From contig NZ_CP059491.1 in NCBI RefSeq assembly GCF_014041935.1, positions 2,976,001 through 3,040,000 on the forward strand: DNA of 64,000 nt, written 5' to 3'. Positions 35,492 to 47,564 of the stretch are shown piece after piece (positions within the stretch are counted from its first letter, which is position 1; each line of letters starts with the position of its first letter). Under the pieces are notes generated by a model. That model was not told the DNA's origin and did no database searches. It saw nothing but the letters and a program-made list of their open reading frames with translations. The position numbers and the translations under genes are program-made. This stretch comes from Gordonia jinghuaiqii (GTDB lineage Bacteria; Actinomycetota; Actinomycetes; Mycobacteriales; Mycobacteriaceae).

Positions 35492-35755
35492 CTAGACCGT
35501 CGAGCGCCTCTTGAACCAGATCCACCCCGCGGTCACCAGCAGGGCACCCACGAGTGAGCCGATGATACCGCTGGGACGGAGTTCGAGGCCGTCGCCCGAG
35601 AGCAGGCTGATGAGAAGTCCGCCGACGAAGGAGCCGACGAGACCGGCGACAAACGCGAGGCCCCAGTCAACGGTCCGCAGGTTCTTGCCACCGACGAGGA
35701 CCTGCGCGAGTGCGCCGATGACCATGCCGAACACGATGATTGCCAAGATGAGCAC
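35492..35755 (-). CDS. GlsB/YeaQ/YmgE-family membrane protein
   Basis: A small 87-residue integral membrane protein with three hydrophobic segments (LILAIIVFGMVIGALAQVLV; FVAGLVGSFVGGLLISLL; IIGSLVGALLVTAGWIWF) and glycine-rich turns typical of the transglycosylase-associated/GlsB stress family. It probably inserts in the plasma membrane and is expressed under envelope or general stress in relatives. Nothing more specific can be said. Confidence 0.85.
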   Translation of the reverse strand: MLILAIIVFGMVIGALAQVLVGGKNLRTVDWGLAFVAGLVGSFVGGLLISLLSGDGLELRPSGIIGSLVGALLVTAGWIWFKRRSTV

Positions 35756-35825
35756 GACTCGGAGTGTGTCACAGCGCGTCCACTACCGGGCCCGAACGGG
35801 CAGCACCCGCAAGCCCTCCACACAT

Positions 35826-35862
35826 GGACATGCCCACCACGCTTGGCGTGGTGGGCATGTCC
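35826..35862 (-). terminator. 17-bp perfect hairpin after der
   Basis: GGACATGCCCACCACGC pairs with its exact complement across a three-base TTG loop. It lies 31 bases downstream of the der stop codon (reading leftward) and upstream of the GlsB-like gene. Stability is extreme, but it has no clear T-tract, so it may also act as an mRNA 3' end stabiliser. Confidence 0.8.
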
Positions 35863-35892
35863 GATGGTGGTGGGTGTGCGGCGGCGCGGCGG

Positions 35893-37332
35893 TCAGCGCT
35901 TGCGGCGTTGCTCCCGCTTGTCACGCACGCGCACGTTGATGCGGACCGGCGAGCCGTCGAAGTTGAATTCCTCGCGCAGGCGACGCTCCAGGAACCGGCG
36001 GTAACCGGCCTCGAGGAAGCCCGTGGTGAACAGCACGAACGTCGGCGGACGGACCGAGGCCTGGGTCGCGAACATCACGCGCGGCTGACGGCCACCGCGC
36101 AGCGGCGGCGGGTTGGCCGCGATGATGTCCTTGAGCCAGCTGTTCAGCGGGCCGGTGGAGATGCGCTTGTCCCACGAGTCGAGCGCACTCTCCAACGCGG
36201 GCACCAACTTCTGGACCGCACGGCCGGTCGACGCCGAGATGTTCACGCGACGCGCCCACGGTACGCGGGCGAGCTCACGGTCGATCTCCTTGTCCAACTG
36301 GTAGCGGCGGTCCTCGTCGACGAGATCCCACTTGTTGAAGGCGATCACGAGGGCGCGACCGCTCTCGATGATGAGCGAGAGCACCCGCAGGTCCTGCTCG
36401 GTGATCGGCTCCGAGGCGTCGATCAGCAGAACGGCCACTTCGGCGGCGTCGAGCGCCGACCGTGTCCGCAACGAGGCGTAGTACTCGTGCCCGCTCGCGG
36501 TCCTGACCTTGCGGCGCAGACCGGCGGTGTCGACGAAATGCCAAGGCTTGCCGCCCAGTTCGACGAGCTCGTCGACCGGGTCGACGGTGGTGCCGGCGAC
36601 GTTGTCCACCACGGACCGCTCGGTGCCGGTCAGCTTGTTCAGCAGCGAGCTCTTGCCGACATTGGGCTTACCGACCAACGCCACGCGTCGCGGACCACCC
36701 AGAGTCGGCCGCTCGCGCGGAGTCTCGGGCAACCTGTCCAGGATGACGTCGAGGAGATCACCCGCACCGCGCCCGTGGGCGGCGGACACCGGGTACGGCT
36801 CACCGAGACCCAGCGACCACAATGACGCCGTGTCGGACTCGAGCCGTTCACTGTCGACCTTGTTGGCGCACAGAATGACCGGGGTCTTGGAACGACGCAG
36901 CACGCGCGCGACGGCCTCGTCGGTCGCGGTGGCGCCGACCGTCGCGTCGACCACCACGACGATGGCGTCGGCGGTGCGCATGGCGAGTTCGGCCTGCGCG
37001 GCGACGGCCTGCTGCAGGCCCTTGGCGTCGGGTTCCCAACCGCCGGTGTCGACGACCGTGAACTGACGTCCCGACCAGCTCGCCGAGTACGACACGCGGT
37101 CGCGGGTCACACCGGGGATGTCCTCGACCACGGCCTCGCGGCGGCCGAGGATGCGGTTGACGAGCGTCGACTTGCCCACGTTCGGGCGTCCGACGACCGC
37201 CAGCACCGGCATGTGCTCGACACCGGCAGCGCCCTCGCCGCCCTCGACATCGGTGAGCTGCCAGTCGGATTCGTCCGACCACGTACCGTCACCGGGCAAC
37301 GCCGCCAGGTCAGTCTCGTAGTTGTCGCTCAC
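35893..37332 (-). CDS. der: Ribosome biogenesis GTPase Der (EngA)
   Basis: A 479-residue double GTPase that helps 50S subunit assembly. The first G1 motif GRPNVGKS begins at residue 48 and the second, GKPNVGKSS, near 222; G3 and G4 motifs (DTGG, NKVD; DTAGL, NKWD) are present twice, and a KH-like C-terminus ends with basic [13 protein letters not shown] short acidic N-terminal extension (about 40 residues) precedes the first domain, common in actinobacteria. The start GTG overlaps the cmk stop codon by GTGA. Strong hairpin downstream. Confidence 0.97.
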   Translation of the reverse strand: MSDNYETDLAALPGDGTWSDESDWQLTDVEGGEGAAGVEHMPVLAVVGRPNVGKSTLVNRILGRREAVVEDIPGVTRDRVSYSASWSGRQFTVVDTGGWEPDAKGLQQAVAAQAELAMRTADAIVVVVDATVGATATDEAVARVLRRSKTPVILCANKVDSERLESDTASLWSLGLGEPYPVSAAHGRGAGDLLDVILDRLPETPRERPTLGGPRRVALVGKPNVGKSSLLNKLTGTERSVVDNVAGTTVDPVDELVELGGKPWHFVDTAGLRRKVRTASGHEYYASLRTRSALDAAEVAVLLIDASEPITEQDLRVLSLIIESGRALVIAFNKWDLVDEDRRYQLDKEIDRELARVPWARRVNISASTGRAVQKLVPALESALDSWDKRISTGPLNSWLKDIIAANPPPLRGGRQPRVMFATQASVRPPTFVLFTTGFLEAGYRRFLERRLREEFNFDGSPVRINVRVRDKREQRRKR

Positions 37333-38081
37333 CGTTCTGATGCTCCGATCCGGGTCTCCACGAGGGCGCTCAGTTCGTCGAGCACCTCGCTGAGGGTCTT
37401 GTCACTGGTATCGACGACGATGGCGTCATCGGCTGCGCGCAACGGCGAGACCGTGCGCGTCGAATCAAGATGGTCACGCCGGTTCACACTCTCCAGCACT
37501 GCGGCGTGATCACTTTCACGACCGCTCGCGAGATTCTGCTTGTGGCGTCGTTCCGCACGTGCCTCCGGCGTCGCGGTCAGGAAGATCTTGACGTCGGCGC
37601 TCGGGAACACCACGGTTCCGATGTCGCGTCCCTCGACCACCACGAAGCGCCCCTGCGCGTTCTGCCGCTGCAGCGCAACGAGTTTGGTACGCACCTCGGG
37701 AACCGCCGACACCGCCGACACCGCACTGGTGACGTGGTCGGTGCGGATCGGGACCGAGACATCGCGCCCGTCGAGGAGGACCGTCGAGCCCTCGTCGTTG
37801 GGGATCAACTCGATGTCCACCGCGCTTGCCACCCGTGCGATACCGGTCGGATCATCAAGGGCCACACCGGCGTCGAGCACCGCAAGGGTCACCGCCCGGT
37901 ACATCGCACCGGTGTCGAGGTAACTTGCGCCGATCTTCGACGCGAGGAGTTTGGACACCGAGGATTTGCCTGTCCCGGCCGGCCCGTCGATGGCCACCAC
38001 ACGAGTGGTGTCATCGGGGGCAGCGGCGCCGCGGGCGGAGTCCGCCGCAGCGGAGGACGTACCTGTGGCACCGTCGGTCAC
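37329..38081 (-). CDS. cmk: Cytidylate kinase
   Basis: A 250-residue CMP/dCMP kinase. The P-loop GPAGTGKS lies at residues 33-40 after a 25-residue low-complexity leader; the CMP-binding region includes [18 protein letters not shown], and [20 protein letters not shown] is the family block that binds the sugar. Start GTG 38081 overlaps the rluB stop codon (GTGA). It forms part of a tightly packed leftward operon from pseudouridine synthase to Der, as in M. tuberculosis. Confidence 0.97.
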   Translation of the reverse strand: MTDGATGTSSAAADSARGAAAPDDTTRVVAIDGPAGTGKSSVSKLLASKIGASYLDTGAMYRAVTLAVLDAGVALDDPTGIARVASAVDIELIPNDEGSTVLLDGRDVSVPIRTDHVTSAVSAVSAVPEVRTKLVALQRQNAQGRFVVVEGRDIGTVVFPSADVKIFLTATPEARAERRHKQNLASGRESDHAAVLESVNRRDHLDSTRTVSPLRAADDAIVVDTSDKTLSEVLDELSALVETRIGASER

Positions 38082-39016
38082 AGTCCGACCGCCTTGTACA
38101 GCGCACCGACCTCGTCACTCCCGAGGGCGCGCAGGCTACCCTGGCGCTGCTCACCGAGCGAGACCGAACCCACATGCGTACGAACGAGTTTCACGACCGG
38201 GAAGCCGACCTCGTCCATCATGCGGCGGACGACGCGGTTACGACCCTCGTGCAGGGTGATGCGGACCAGCGATTGACCCTCGTGGACCTCGATCACCGTG
38301 AACTTGTCCACCGTGACCGGTCCGTCGTCGAGCTCGACGCCTTCCCTCATCCGGCGTGCGAGTCCGCGCGGGACCTCGCCCTTCAGGGTCGCCAGGTAGG
38401 TCTTGGGAACCTCGAAGGAGGGGTGCATCAGACGGTGAGCGAGCTCGCCGTCGTTGGTCAGCAGCAGCAGTCCCTCGGTGTCGGCGTCGAGACGTCCGAC
38501 GTGGAACAGTCGCTGTCCGGCCATCACACGTTCGGCGACCACGTCGCCGACGCAGGGCCTGCCCTGGTCGTCGGCCATCGTCGACTGCCAGCCCTTGGGC
38601 TTGTTGAACGCCAGATACTGGCGCGTCTCGTCCATGATCACGCGTGCGCCGTCGACCCGGATGATCGCGGTGTCGGGATTGATACGCAGACCCTGCTCGG
38701 TGACGATCTCGCCGTCGATCTCGACACGGCCTGCCGCGATCATCTCCTCGGCGCCGCGTCGTGAGGCCACTCCGGCCTGCGCGAGCACCTTCTGCAAGCG
38801 GACGCCGTCTTCGACGTAGGCCGCTCCCCCGCCTTCGGCGTGGTCGGGCGGCGGCGCCTGGTGACGTGCCGGTTTCGCGTTGTTGAGGCGGACCTTGCCC
38901 ACCTCGGCGTTGGGTGTCGAAGAACCCTTGCGGTGGGTCTTCTTGGTGCGCGGTTGTTGTGCGGGCCCGCCCTTGCGGCGTCTTCCCGGTGTGCCATCTC
39001 GGCCAGCGGATGCCAT
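38078..39016 (-). CDS. rluB: 23S rRNA pseudouridine synthase, RluB type
   Basis: A 312-residue RsuA/RluB-family enzyme that isomerises a uridine in 23S rRNA. A basic low-complexity N-terminus (about 70 residues, [16 protein letters not shown]) is followed by an S4 domain ([20 protein letters not shown]) and the catalytic domain with [20 protein letters not shown], where the aspartate in RLDADTEG is the nucleophile. The length is larger than E. coli RluB because of the leader. It overlaps cmk by four bases and follows scpB by six bases. Confidence 0.93.
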   Translation of the reverse strand: MASAGRDGTPGRRRKGGPAQQPRTKKTHRKGSSTPNAEVGKVRLNNAKPARHQAPPPDHAEGGGAAYVEDGVRLQKVLAQAGVASRRGAEEMIAAGRVEIDGEIVTEQGLRINPDTAIIRVDGARVIMDETRQYLAFNKPKGWQSTMADDQGRPCVGDVVAERVMAGQRLFHVGRLDADTEGLLLLTNDGELAHRLMHPSFEVPKTYLATLKGEVPRGLARRMREGVELDDGPVTVDKFTVIEVHEGQSLVRITLHEGRNRVVRRMMDEVGFPVVKLVRTHVGSVSLGEQRQGSLRALGSDEVGALYKAVGL

Positions 39017-39022
39017 GTTCTC

Positions 39023-39754
39023 TCAGTCCTGTGTGTCGGTGGTGGTGCCACCGTCGATGATCAAGTCCTTCGAGTCTGACGGTTGAGACGACAGTTTGGC
39101 GAATCGGGGATCGGCCAGTAGCTCTTCGTCGAGGTCGTCGATGAGGTCGACATCGGGCAGCAGGGGCGCCAGATCAGGCAATTCCGACAGTGAGGCCAGG
39201 CCCAGACGCTCGAGGAACAACTCGGTGGTCGCATAGGTGGTGGCGTTGGTCTGCGGTTCGTGACCGACTTCGTTGATCAGCCCCCGGGCGACCAGCGTAC
39301 GGATCACGCCGTCGACGTTCACCCCGCGGATCGCGCTGACCCGCGCACGGGTGACGGGCTGGCGATAGGCGATCACCGCGAGCGTCTCCAGTGCGGCGCG
39401 CGTGAGCTTGGAACGCGTGCCGTCGAGCAGCAATCTCTCCACGTAGGGCGCGTACTCGGCACGCGTGTAGAACCGCCAGCCGTCGCCGGCGAAACGCAGG
39501 TCGATGCCGCTGCCCGACGCCGTCAGCTCCGCGGACATCGTGTTGAGCAGCTCCCGCACCCGCGCCCGGTCCTGATCCACCGCGTCGGCGAGCTCCTCGG
39601 TGGTCACCGGGGTGTCGACGACGAGCAGCACCGCCTCCAACGCCGCCCGCAGCTGCGCGTCGTCGAGGTACTCGCTCTCGCCGTGCAGAGTGGTCTGCTC
39701 CGGGTCGGCGGGACCGGGGTCGGTCGACTCCGGGTCTGGTGTGATGTCGGTCAT
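39023..39754 (-). CDS. scpB: Segregation and condensation protein B
   Basis: A 243-residue ScpB, which forms the condensin complex with ScpA and SMC. Two winged-helix-like domains are visible: RAALEAVLLVVDTPVTTEELA and LTRAALETLAVIAYRQPVTR. ATG 39754 overlaps the scpA stop codon by one base. The acidic linker tail (LIDDLDEELLADPRFAKL) is typical. Its role with SMC is family knowledge. Confidence 0.93.
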   Translation of the reverse strand: MTDITPDPESTDPGPADPEQTTLHGESEYLDDAQLRAALEAVLLVVDTPVTTEELADAVDQDRARVRELLNTMSAELTASGSGIDLRFAGDGWRFYTRAEYAPYVERLLLDGTRSKLTRAALETLAVIAYRQPVTRARVSAIRGVNVDGVIRTLVARGLINEVGHEPQTNATTYATTELFLERLGLASLSELPDLAPLLPDVDLIDDLDEELLADPRFAKLSSQPSDSKDLIIDGGTTTDTQD

Positions 39755-40638
39755 CCGTAGTCCTCTGCCTTGTCGATGCGCAGTTCGGTGTCCTCGCGCT
39801 CCCCGGTCCACATCACGGCGAGATCCCCGAGAGCCTCGGGCTGCTCGAAGGTGATGGCCTGCTCGCGGAACAGCTCCAGCAACCCAAGGAAGCTGCCGAT
39901 GATCTCCAGCCCGTTCTCGCAGTCCGCGGTCAGTTCGCGGAAGCTCAGCCAGCGTCCCGGCGTGGCACTGAGCAGTGCCGCCATCCGACGCGCCTGGCCG
40001 GGCACCGACACCTTCTGGACGTCGTGCAGGTGGTCGAGGCCGACGGTCGGGACGGGGCGCGGCGTCAATCCCGCGGCGGCGACCTGCGCGAATCCGTCGG
40101 CGTCGACGCCCAACGTCACCTCGGGCAGCAGATCCTCGAACCGCTTCTCCAGCGACACCGCGCGCGGATAGCGTTGCAGCGCCGCAGCCTCGAGCTCGCC
40201 GAAGAGAGCCGCCACCTGTTTGTAGGCGCGGTACTGCAGCAGCCGGGCGAACAGCAGGTCGCGCGCCTCGAGCAGTGCGAGGTCCTCGGGGTCGTCGACC
40301 TCGCCCGACGGCAGCAGCCGCGCCGCCTTCAGATCGAGCAGCGTCGCCGCGACGACCAGGAACTCGGTGGTCGCATCGAGGCCCATCTCCGGTCCGAGCT
40401 CGCGCGTGTAGGCGATGAAGTCGTCGGTCACCACGTGCAACGCCACTTCGGTCACGTCGAGACGGTGCTGGGTGATGAGGTTCAGCAGCAGGTCGAACGG
40501 GCCCTCGAAGTTGCGCAGTTTGACGCGGAAGCCCGCCTCGACCGCGGATTCCGCCGGTACCGCCGCGACGGCGTCCGTGTCCTCCACCGCGGTCCCCGCG
40601 CCTGACGCGGGTGACTCCTCGCCGGTGCCGAGCGTCAC
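39751..40638 (-). CDS. scpA: Segregation and condensation protein A
   Basis: A 295-residue kleisin subunit of SMC-ScpAB. The N-terminal SMC-binding part is FRVKLRNFEGPFDLLLNLIT, and the C-terminal winged helix contains ISFLE-type sequence (LSFRELTADCENGLEIIGSF). Helical middle segment ARDLLFARLLQYRAYKQVA is as expected. The start is GTG 40638, 13 bp after the parA stop. Together with parA, scpB and xerD this is a chromosome-maintenance cluster. Confidence 0.93.
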   Translation of the reverse strand: MTLGTGEESPASGAGTAVEDTDAVAAVPAESAVEAGFRVKLRNFEGPFDLLLNLITQHRLDVTEVALHVVTDDFIAYTRELGPEMGLDATTEFLVVAATLLDLKAARLLPSGEVDDPEDLALLEARDLLFARLLQYRAYKQVAALFGELEAAALQRYPRAVSLEKRFEDLLPEVTLGVDADGFAQVAAAGLTPRPVPTVGLDHLHDVQKVSVPGQARRMAALLSATPGRWLSFRELTADCENGLEIIGSFLGLLELFREQAITFEQPEALGDLAVMWTGEREDTELRIDKAEDYG

Positions 40639-40651
40639 GACGGGTCGACCG

Positions 40652-41599
40652 TCATGCTTGCTTGATGTTGCGCGCGATCACTTCTCGCGCGAGAGCACGG
40701 TAGGCCTTGGCACCGCCCGAGCGCGGCGCCCACGAGGTGATCGGCTCACCGGCCACGCTGGTCTCCGGGAATCTCACGGTCCGGGCGATGACGGTGTCGT
40801 AGACCGCGTCGCCGAACACCTCGACGACCCGCGCCATCACCTCACGCGAATGCAATGTGCGGGCGTCGAACATGGTGACGAGGATGCCGCCGAGATCGAG
40901 GCGCGGGTTGAGCCGGTCGCGCACCTTGTTGATCGTGTCGTTGAGCAGCGCCAGACCACGCAGGCTGAAGTACTCGCACTCCATCGGGATCAGCACGGTG
41001 TCCGAACAGGCCAGGGCGTTGACGGTCAGCAGTCCCAGCGACGGCTGGCAGTCGATGAGCACGACGTCGTAGCGGTCGAGGACCGGGTGCAGGGCGCGGC
41101 CCAGCGATTGTTCGCGACCGACCTCGGTGACCAGCTGGATCTCCGCTGCCGAGAGATCGATGTTGCTGGGCAGCAGATCCATGCCGTCGACGCGGGTGCG
41201 CATCAGGACCTCGTCGGTGGCCACCTGCGGCGGGACGAGCAGGTTGTAGACGGTCTGGTCGAGTTCGTGGTGCGGCACACCGAGGCCCGCCGACAGCGCG
41301 CCCTGCGGGTCGAGATCGACGAGCAGCACGCGCCTGCCGCATTCGGCGAGCGCCGCACCGAGGTTGATGGTCGAGGTGGTCTTGCCGACCCCGCCCTTCT
41401 GGTTGCAGACGGCGATGACGGTGGCCGGACCGTGCCGGTCGAGTGGGGCGGGTTCGGGGACCTCGCGGTACGGCCGACCGGTGGGGCCGATCTCGTCGGC
41501 GTCGTGCGTGGCTTCCTCGGCGTCCTTACCCGGCGACACCTGGATGCTGTACTGATCCCCGGGGCGGGTGCCAGAGTGCGGTGCGCTCGGAGTGGTCAC
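40652..41599 (-). CDS. ParA/Soj-family ATPase
   Basis: A 315-residue deviant-Walker ATPase. The P-loop CNQKGGVGKTT is at residues 65-75, with the signature lysine, and LVDLDPQGALSAGLGVP supplies Walker A-prime and Walker B region. An acidic leader of about 55 residues precedes the domain. It matches Rv1708, a chromosomal ParA paralogue next to scpAB, distinct from the origin-proximal ParA. No parB gene lies beside it. Confidence 0.9.
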   Translation of the reverse strand: MTTPSAPHSGTRPGDQYSIQVSPGKDAEEATHDADEIGPTGRPYREVPEPAPLDRHGPATVIAVCNQKGGVGKTTSTINLGAALAECGRRVLLVDLDPQGALSAGLGVPHHELDQTVYNLLVPPQVATDEVLMRTRVDGMDLLPSNIDLSAAEIQLVTEVGREQSLGRALHPVLDRYDVVLIDCQPSLGLLTVNALACSDTVLIPMECEYFSLRGLALLNDTINKVRDRLNPRLDLGGILVTMFDARTLHSREVMARVVEVFGDAVYDTVIARTVRFPETSVAGEPITSWAPRSGGAKAYRALAREVIARNIKQA

Positions 41600-41759
41600 G
41601 TGTCCGCCGCTCGCTTTCCTCTTCGATGTCGCCTCTGCCGGTCCGCAACTCGTTCCGTACCGGGCCTCGTATCAGCCTAGGACATGCGATCGATCATCCC
41701 GGCGTCGGCGCGCCCGGCACCGCCCCGATGTCCCATCACGGCCGCCGATGTCCCATCGG

Positions 41760-42677
41760 TCAGCGGGCCCGCGGATGAGCGACGGCATACACCTCTCGCA
41801 TCGTGTTCACCGTCACGAGCGTGTACACCTGCGTGGTGGTCACCGATGCGTGCCCGAGAAGTTCTTGCACAACGCGGACATCGGCGCCGCCGTCGAGCAG
41901 ATGCGTCGCGAAGCTGTGCCGCAGGGTGTGAGGTGAGACGGCCTTGTCCAGGCCCGCACGCTCGGCGGCGGTGACGAGCACCTGCCACGCGCTCTGGCGC
42001 GACAGCCGCCCGCCGCGCGCGTTGAGGAACAGCGCAGGAGTCGCCCGGGAGACCAGCGCGGGCCGGCCCCGGACGAGGTACGCCTCGAGCGCCGCGATGG
42101 CAGGGCCACCTAGAGGCACGATGCGTTCCTTCCCGCCCTTGCCCCGCAGACGCACCGCACGGGAATCGAGGTCGATGTCGTCGACATCGAGCGAGGTGGC
42201 CTCGGTGATGCGGGCACCGCAGCTGTAGAGGAACTCAAGCAGTGCCCGGTCGCGCAGTCCGCGTGGATGGTCCTCCACACCGGCGGCGTCGAGGATGGCC
42301 AGCACCTCGTCCACCGGCAGCGATTTGGGAAGCCGCCGCGCCGGCCGTGGCGGACGCACTCCGTGTGCGACGTCGGTGACGACAATCCCCTCGTCGACCG
42401 CGAACTTGTGAAAACGCCTGGTGGCCACCAGGGTTCGCGCGATCGAACTGTCGGCGAGGGGTGTGAACCCGGCGTCGGCGTCACCCCGGCGCAGATCGAC
42501 CAGGAACTCGCGGACGTCCTCCTCGGTCACCGTGTCCAGCGACGCGATGCCGCGGGCCTCCAGGTATCGACGGTACCGCTCCAGATCCCGCCGGTACGAC
42601 GACACGGTGTTGACCGCCGCACCCCGTTCGACGGTGAGGTGATCGAGGTAGCGCGCGATGTCGGCGGAGAGGGTCAC
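41760..42677 (-). CDS. xerD: Tyrosine recombinase XerD
   Basis: A 305-residue tyrosine recombinase that resolves chromosome dimers at dif with XerC. N-terminal SAM-like domain: [20 protein letters not shown]. Catalytic residues: Arg in [11 protein letters not shown], the [12 protein letters not shown] motif, His in [11 protein letters not shown], and the nucleophilic tyrosine in QVYTLV. The GTG start at 42677 shares one base with the stop of the Nudix gene upstream (TAGTG). It matches Rv1701 in order. Confidence 0.95.
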   Translation of the reverse strand: MTLSADIARYLDHLTVERGAAVNTVSSYRRDLERYRRYLEARGIASLDTVTEEDVREFLVDLRRGDADAGFTPLADSSIARTLVATRRFHKFAVDEGIVVTDVAHGVRPPRPARRLPKSLPVDEVLAILDAAGVEDHPRGLRDRALLEFLYSCGARITEATSLDVDDIDLDSRAVRLRGKGGKERIVPLGGPAIAALEAYLVRGRPALVSRATPALFLNARGGRLSRQSAWQVLVTAAERAGLDKAVSPHTLRHSFATHLLDGGADVRVVQELLGHASVTTTQVYTLVTVNTMREVYAVAHPRAR

Positions 42678-43321
42678 TACCCGCGGTCTCGCTCGTGGTG
42701 GGGCTCGCCCAGACGTCGGTCGCGCAGGGCGGTCGGCTCGTCGGGCCACGGCGCGTCGACGCCGCGCAGGGCGGTTCCCGCGCGTCCGGCTGCCGCGGCG
42801 GCCAGGATGCCCGCCACGCTGGTCGCGTTGACGATCTCACCCGCCAGCACCATGGTCACCGCGTCGTCGAGCGCCACCCACTCGACCGACATGTCGGCCT
42901 CCTCGTCGACGCGCTCGGCCTCGTCGAGGTGATGTAGCCCCTCGGCGAGGTAGAGGCGCAACGCTTCGTCGGTGAAGCCCGGCGAGAGTGCGAGGTCGAC
43001 GAGGACATGCCACGAGTCGGCGGCCAGGTCGGCCTCCTCGGCCAGTTCACGTTGGGCCGCGGCGAGCGGCGCCTCGCCACCCTGATCGAGGAGGCCGGCC
43101 GGCAACTCGAGCAGCCGACGCCCGATGGGATGACGGTACTGTCGCACCATCGCGACCCGACCGGCGTCGTCGCGGGCGAGGATCGCCACCGCACCGAAGT
43201 GCTCGACGACCTCGCGCTCGGCGACGCGACCCCCGGGCATCTCCACGTCATCGACGCGCAGCGTGATGATCGCACCGTCGTAGACGGTGCGGGTGCCCTT
43301 GACGTCGAATTCGTGGCCCAA
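42677..43321 (-). CDS. Nudix hydrolase, ADP-ribose pyrophosphatase type
   Basis: A 214-residue Nudix enzyme. The Nudix box GX5EX7REUXEEXGU appears around [18 protein letters not shown], with one departure (alanine-aspartate instead of glycine after the EE pair). Upstream ELPAGLLD is typical of ADP-ribose pyrophosphatases. It follows pyrG by five bases and overlaps xerD by one base. It corresponds to Rv1700. Confidence 0.88.
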   Translation of the reverse strand: MGHEFDVKGTRTVYDGAIITLRVDDVEMPGGRVAEREVVEHFGAVAILARDDAGRVAMVRQYRHPIGRRLLELPAGLLDQGGEAPLAAAQRELAEEADLAADSWHVLVDLALSPGFTDEALRLYLAEGLHHLDEAERVDEEADMSVEWVALDDAVTMVLAGEIVNATSVAGILAAAAAGRAGTALRGVDAPWPDEPTALRDRRLGEPHHERDRG

Positions 43322-43326
43322 CCCCG

Positions 43327-45174
<1,848 letters not shown>

Positions 45175-45273
45175 CTACGGGACTCCAGGGTAACACCACT
45201 CGGCCGGAGGGCCGTACCGCCACACCCATGTGCGGCGTGGCGGTACTCACTCCCGAGGCGTTCTCACCCTCGG

Positions 45274-45310
45274 CTGTCGATACTGCTGCTGTCGATACTG
45301 CTGCTGACGA
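45274..45310. repeat. 15-bp tandem repeat, 2.5 copies
   Basis: The unit CTGTCGATACTGCTG occurs at 45274-45288 and 45289-45303, followed by a partial copy up to 45310. It abuts the stop codon of the steB gene (TGA 45313-45311, reading leftward). The rest of the 180-bp steB-pyrG gap holds no gene. Confidence 0.9.
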
Positions 45311-46246
45311 TCAGGCGGCGGGGCGTCCATCGGCGCCCACCGTGATCGCACCCGCGCCGGGACCTGTGCCGTAGGCGCCGGTGGCACCGTCGACCTCGGC
45401 GGCGAGCGCCAGGATCGTGGTGATGCGCCCGGTGGGCTGATCGACGTTGTCCACGGTGGAGACGGCGTTGGCGAGCGACGGGTCGGCCCGGACCACGGCT
45501 ATCGGAGAGCCGCCGCCGGCCGAGCCGGTGCGTCCCACCAGAGCACCGCCCACACCGCGGGCGGCCATCGCGGCGGCCAGGCGGCCGACGAGCGCACCTT
45601 GCGCACCCGAGTCGGGGCCGAACTCCTCGCCGGTCACCACGACCACCAGATCCGTCGGGGTGATGGCGTTGTCGGCATAGTCGATGAAACCGCCGTCGCG
45701 CAGCGTACGCAGCCCCGTACGGCGATCCTCGGCCGATGCGGGTCTGGCCGCGTCGTTGGACAGCACGAGTGCGCCGAGCAGATCGCCTGCGCGGCCACCC
45801 GAGTCGGTCAGCTCGGCGCGCAGCATCGTGCCGGGCGGGATCGTCTGGTCGACGATGGTCCGCAGTTCCTCGGATCTGGAATCGGAGAGCAGCGCATCGG
45901 TGAGCGCCATCTGTCCGCCGAAGCGTGCCCCGGCGCCCGAGAGGGACTCCTTGACCGCGTCGATGTCGGCCTGGGCCGCGTTCGGTGCGGTGACCACCAG
46001 AACCGACTGATCGCGAAGTGTATTGGCGATCAGGCGCGGGGCGATCGCCATGTCGAAGCTGTTGGCGGCGTTCAGTTTGGCGTTCAGGTCGTCGCGCTCG
46101 GTCTCCAGATCCCCGATCCGGTCGCGACTGGTCCCGGTCATCGAGTTCACCCGGTCACCGACGAATCCCGACCCCAGGAAGAGCCCCAGTGCCAGTGCGA
46201 GGAAGACGGCGACCAGCGAGATCGCGTGTTGTCGTAGCGAAATCAT
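45311..46246 (-). CDS. steB: SteB/MctB-type envelope protein
   Basis: A 311-residue protein anchored by one N-terminal segment (AISLVAVFLALALGLFLGSG), followed by a coiled coil (DLETERDDLNAKLNAAN) and a periplasmic domain. It matches Rv1698 (MctB, proposed copper export) and Corynebacterium SteB, which partners SteA at the septum. The pairing with steA, separated by three bases, supports the septal role; the copper label comes from mycobacteria. A tandem repeat starts right after the stop. Confidence 0.88.
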   Translation of the reverse strand: MISLRQHAISLVAVFLALALGLFLGSGFVGDRVNSMTGTSRDRIGDLETERDDLNAKLNAANSFDMAIAPRLIANTLRDQSVLVVTAPNAAQADIDAVKESLSGAGARFGGQMALTDALLSDSRSEELRTIVDQTIPPGTMLRAELTDSGGRAGDLLGALVLSNDAARPASAEDRRTGLRTLRDGGFIDYADNAITPTDLVVVVTGEEFGPDSGAQGALVGRLAAAMAARGVGGALVGRTGSAGGGSPIAVVRADPSLANAVSTVDNVDQPTGRITTILALAAEVDGATGAYGTGPGAGAITVGADGRPAA

Positions 46247-46249
46247 CGC

Positions 46250-47437
46250 CTACCGGTTCCAGACCTCTCGTGCCCAGTCGAGCAGCGCATTCCACTGCAC
46301 GATGATCCAATCGGTGACGTCGGTGCCCGCGTTGGACAGCAGCAGCGCCGCGATCACCGCCACCAGCGCGGCGAGCACGACGCACGCGATCGCCGCACCC
46401 GACACCCGGCTGCGGTACAGGGTCGCGACGGCTTTGGCGTCGACGAGCTTCTGCCCCACCTTGAGTCGGGTCAGGAACATCGAGGGATTGCTCTCACGGC
46501 GAGACCGGTCGAAGAAGTCGTCGAGCGAGCCGGGATAGCCGACGGTGACGATCAGGTCAGCCCCGTGGTAGTCGGTCAGGAGCAGCGCGAGGTCGCCCGG
46601 CGAGCCGGCCGCCGGGAAGGTGGTGGCCCCGATGCCGAGGTCCTGGATGCGCTCGAGGCCGGTCGCATGTCCGTCGGTGTCTGCCGGAAGGACAAGCTGT
46701 GCACCGGATTTCAGCGTCGCGGTCTTCATGTCCTCGGGATCGCCGACGATGATCGACGGCTTGTAGCCTGCCTTCATCAGGGTGTCGGCGCCGGTCCCGA
46801 CGCCGACCATGACGGGCTGATACTCCTTGATGAACGGCTTCAGGGACCGCAGATCGGCGGCACGATCGGCACCCTCACCGACGATGACAACGTGGCGGCC
46901 CGCGACGTCGACGTCGATGTCGGGTACGCCGACGCCGTCGATCAGCAGCGGGGATTCGCTGCGGATGAACTCGATCGTGTTGCCGGAGAACGCCTCCAGG
47001 TGATCGACGAGACCCGCCTTCGCACCGATCATGATGTCGGCGATGTCGCGCTCGTCGAGCTCGGTGCCCAGAGCCAGCCTGCGGTCGCCGACGAAGAGCC
47101 GGTCGTTGTGGACCCGCACCTTGGCACCGTCCTTGACCCGCTTGAAGATCTCCGGCCCCACGTCGTCGAGAAGGGCGATGCCCGAGGCGACCAGCACCTC
47201 CGGACCCAGGTTCGGGTAGCGACCGGTGATCGAACGCGAAGCGTTCACCACGGCGACGACGTTGGCCTCGACAAGAGCGTCGGCGGTGACGCGGTCGAGA
47301 TCGACCTCGTCGAGGATCGCGATGTCCCCCGGTCCGACCCTGCTGAGCAGGCGTTTCGTGTTCTTGTCGATCCTGGCGATACCAGTCACGCCAGGCAGTT
47401 CTTCGGTGTTACGCGCGAGCAGTGCAGGCATCTTCAT
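46250..47437 (-). CDS. steA: Septal protein SteA (Rv1697-like)
   Basis: A 395-residue protein of the thiamine-pyrophosphokinase-fold group. Blocks are VVNASRSITGRYPNLGPEVL, PFIKEYQPVMVGVGTGADTL, IIVGDPEDMKTATLKSGAQL and LLLTDYHGADLIVTVGYPGS; one transmembrane helix (GAAIACVVLAALVAVIAALL) lies near the C-terminus. Corynebacterial SteA localises to the division site with SteB. ATG 47437 (MKMPALLARN) is preferred because mycobacterial homologues begin there; 47446 is another option. It overlaps the operon with steB by only three spacer bases. Confidence 0.88.
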   Translation of the reverse strand: MKMPALLARNTEELPGVTGIARIDKNTKRLLSRVGPGDIAILDEVDLDRVTADALVEANVVAVVNASRSITGRYPNLGPEVLVASGIALLDDVGPEIFKRVKDGAKVRVHNDRLFVGDRRLALGTELDERDIADIMIGAKAGLVDHLEAFSGNTIEFIRSESPLLIDGVGVPDIDVDVAGRHVVIVGEGADRAADLRSLKPFIKEYQPVMVGVGTGADTLMKAGYKPSIIVGDPEDMKTATLKSGAQLVLPADTDGHATGLERIQDLGIGATTFPAAGSPGDLALLLTDYHGADLIVTVGYPGSLDDFFDRSRRESNPSMFLTRLKVGQKLVDAKAVATLYRSRVSGAAIACVVLAALVAVIAALLLSNAGTDVTDWIIVQWNALLDWAREVWNR

Positions 47438-47564
47438 GACGGCCATGATTGACCGAACGCATGGCTCAGCCGTGGAGGCGCGCCGTAACAGGGGCAACTT
47501 TTGTCACACACGCACCATGTGTCTCATCGCCGAATCATCACGTCCAGGGTCGGTCTCGATGCTC

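Noticed and set aside
41760..42677. XerD-like gene as a mobile-element integrase
   Set aside because: Its place between the Nudix gene and parA-scpAB is the conserved housekeeping position.
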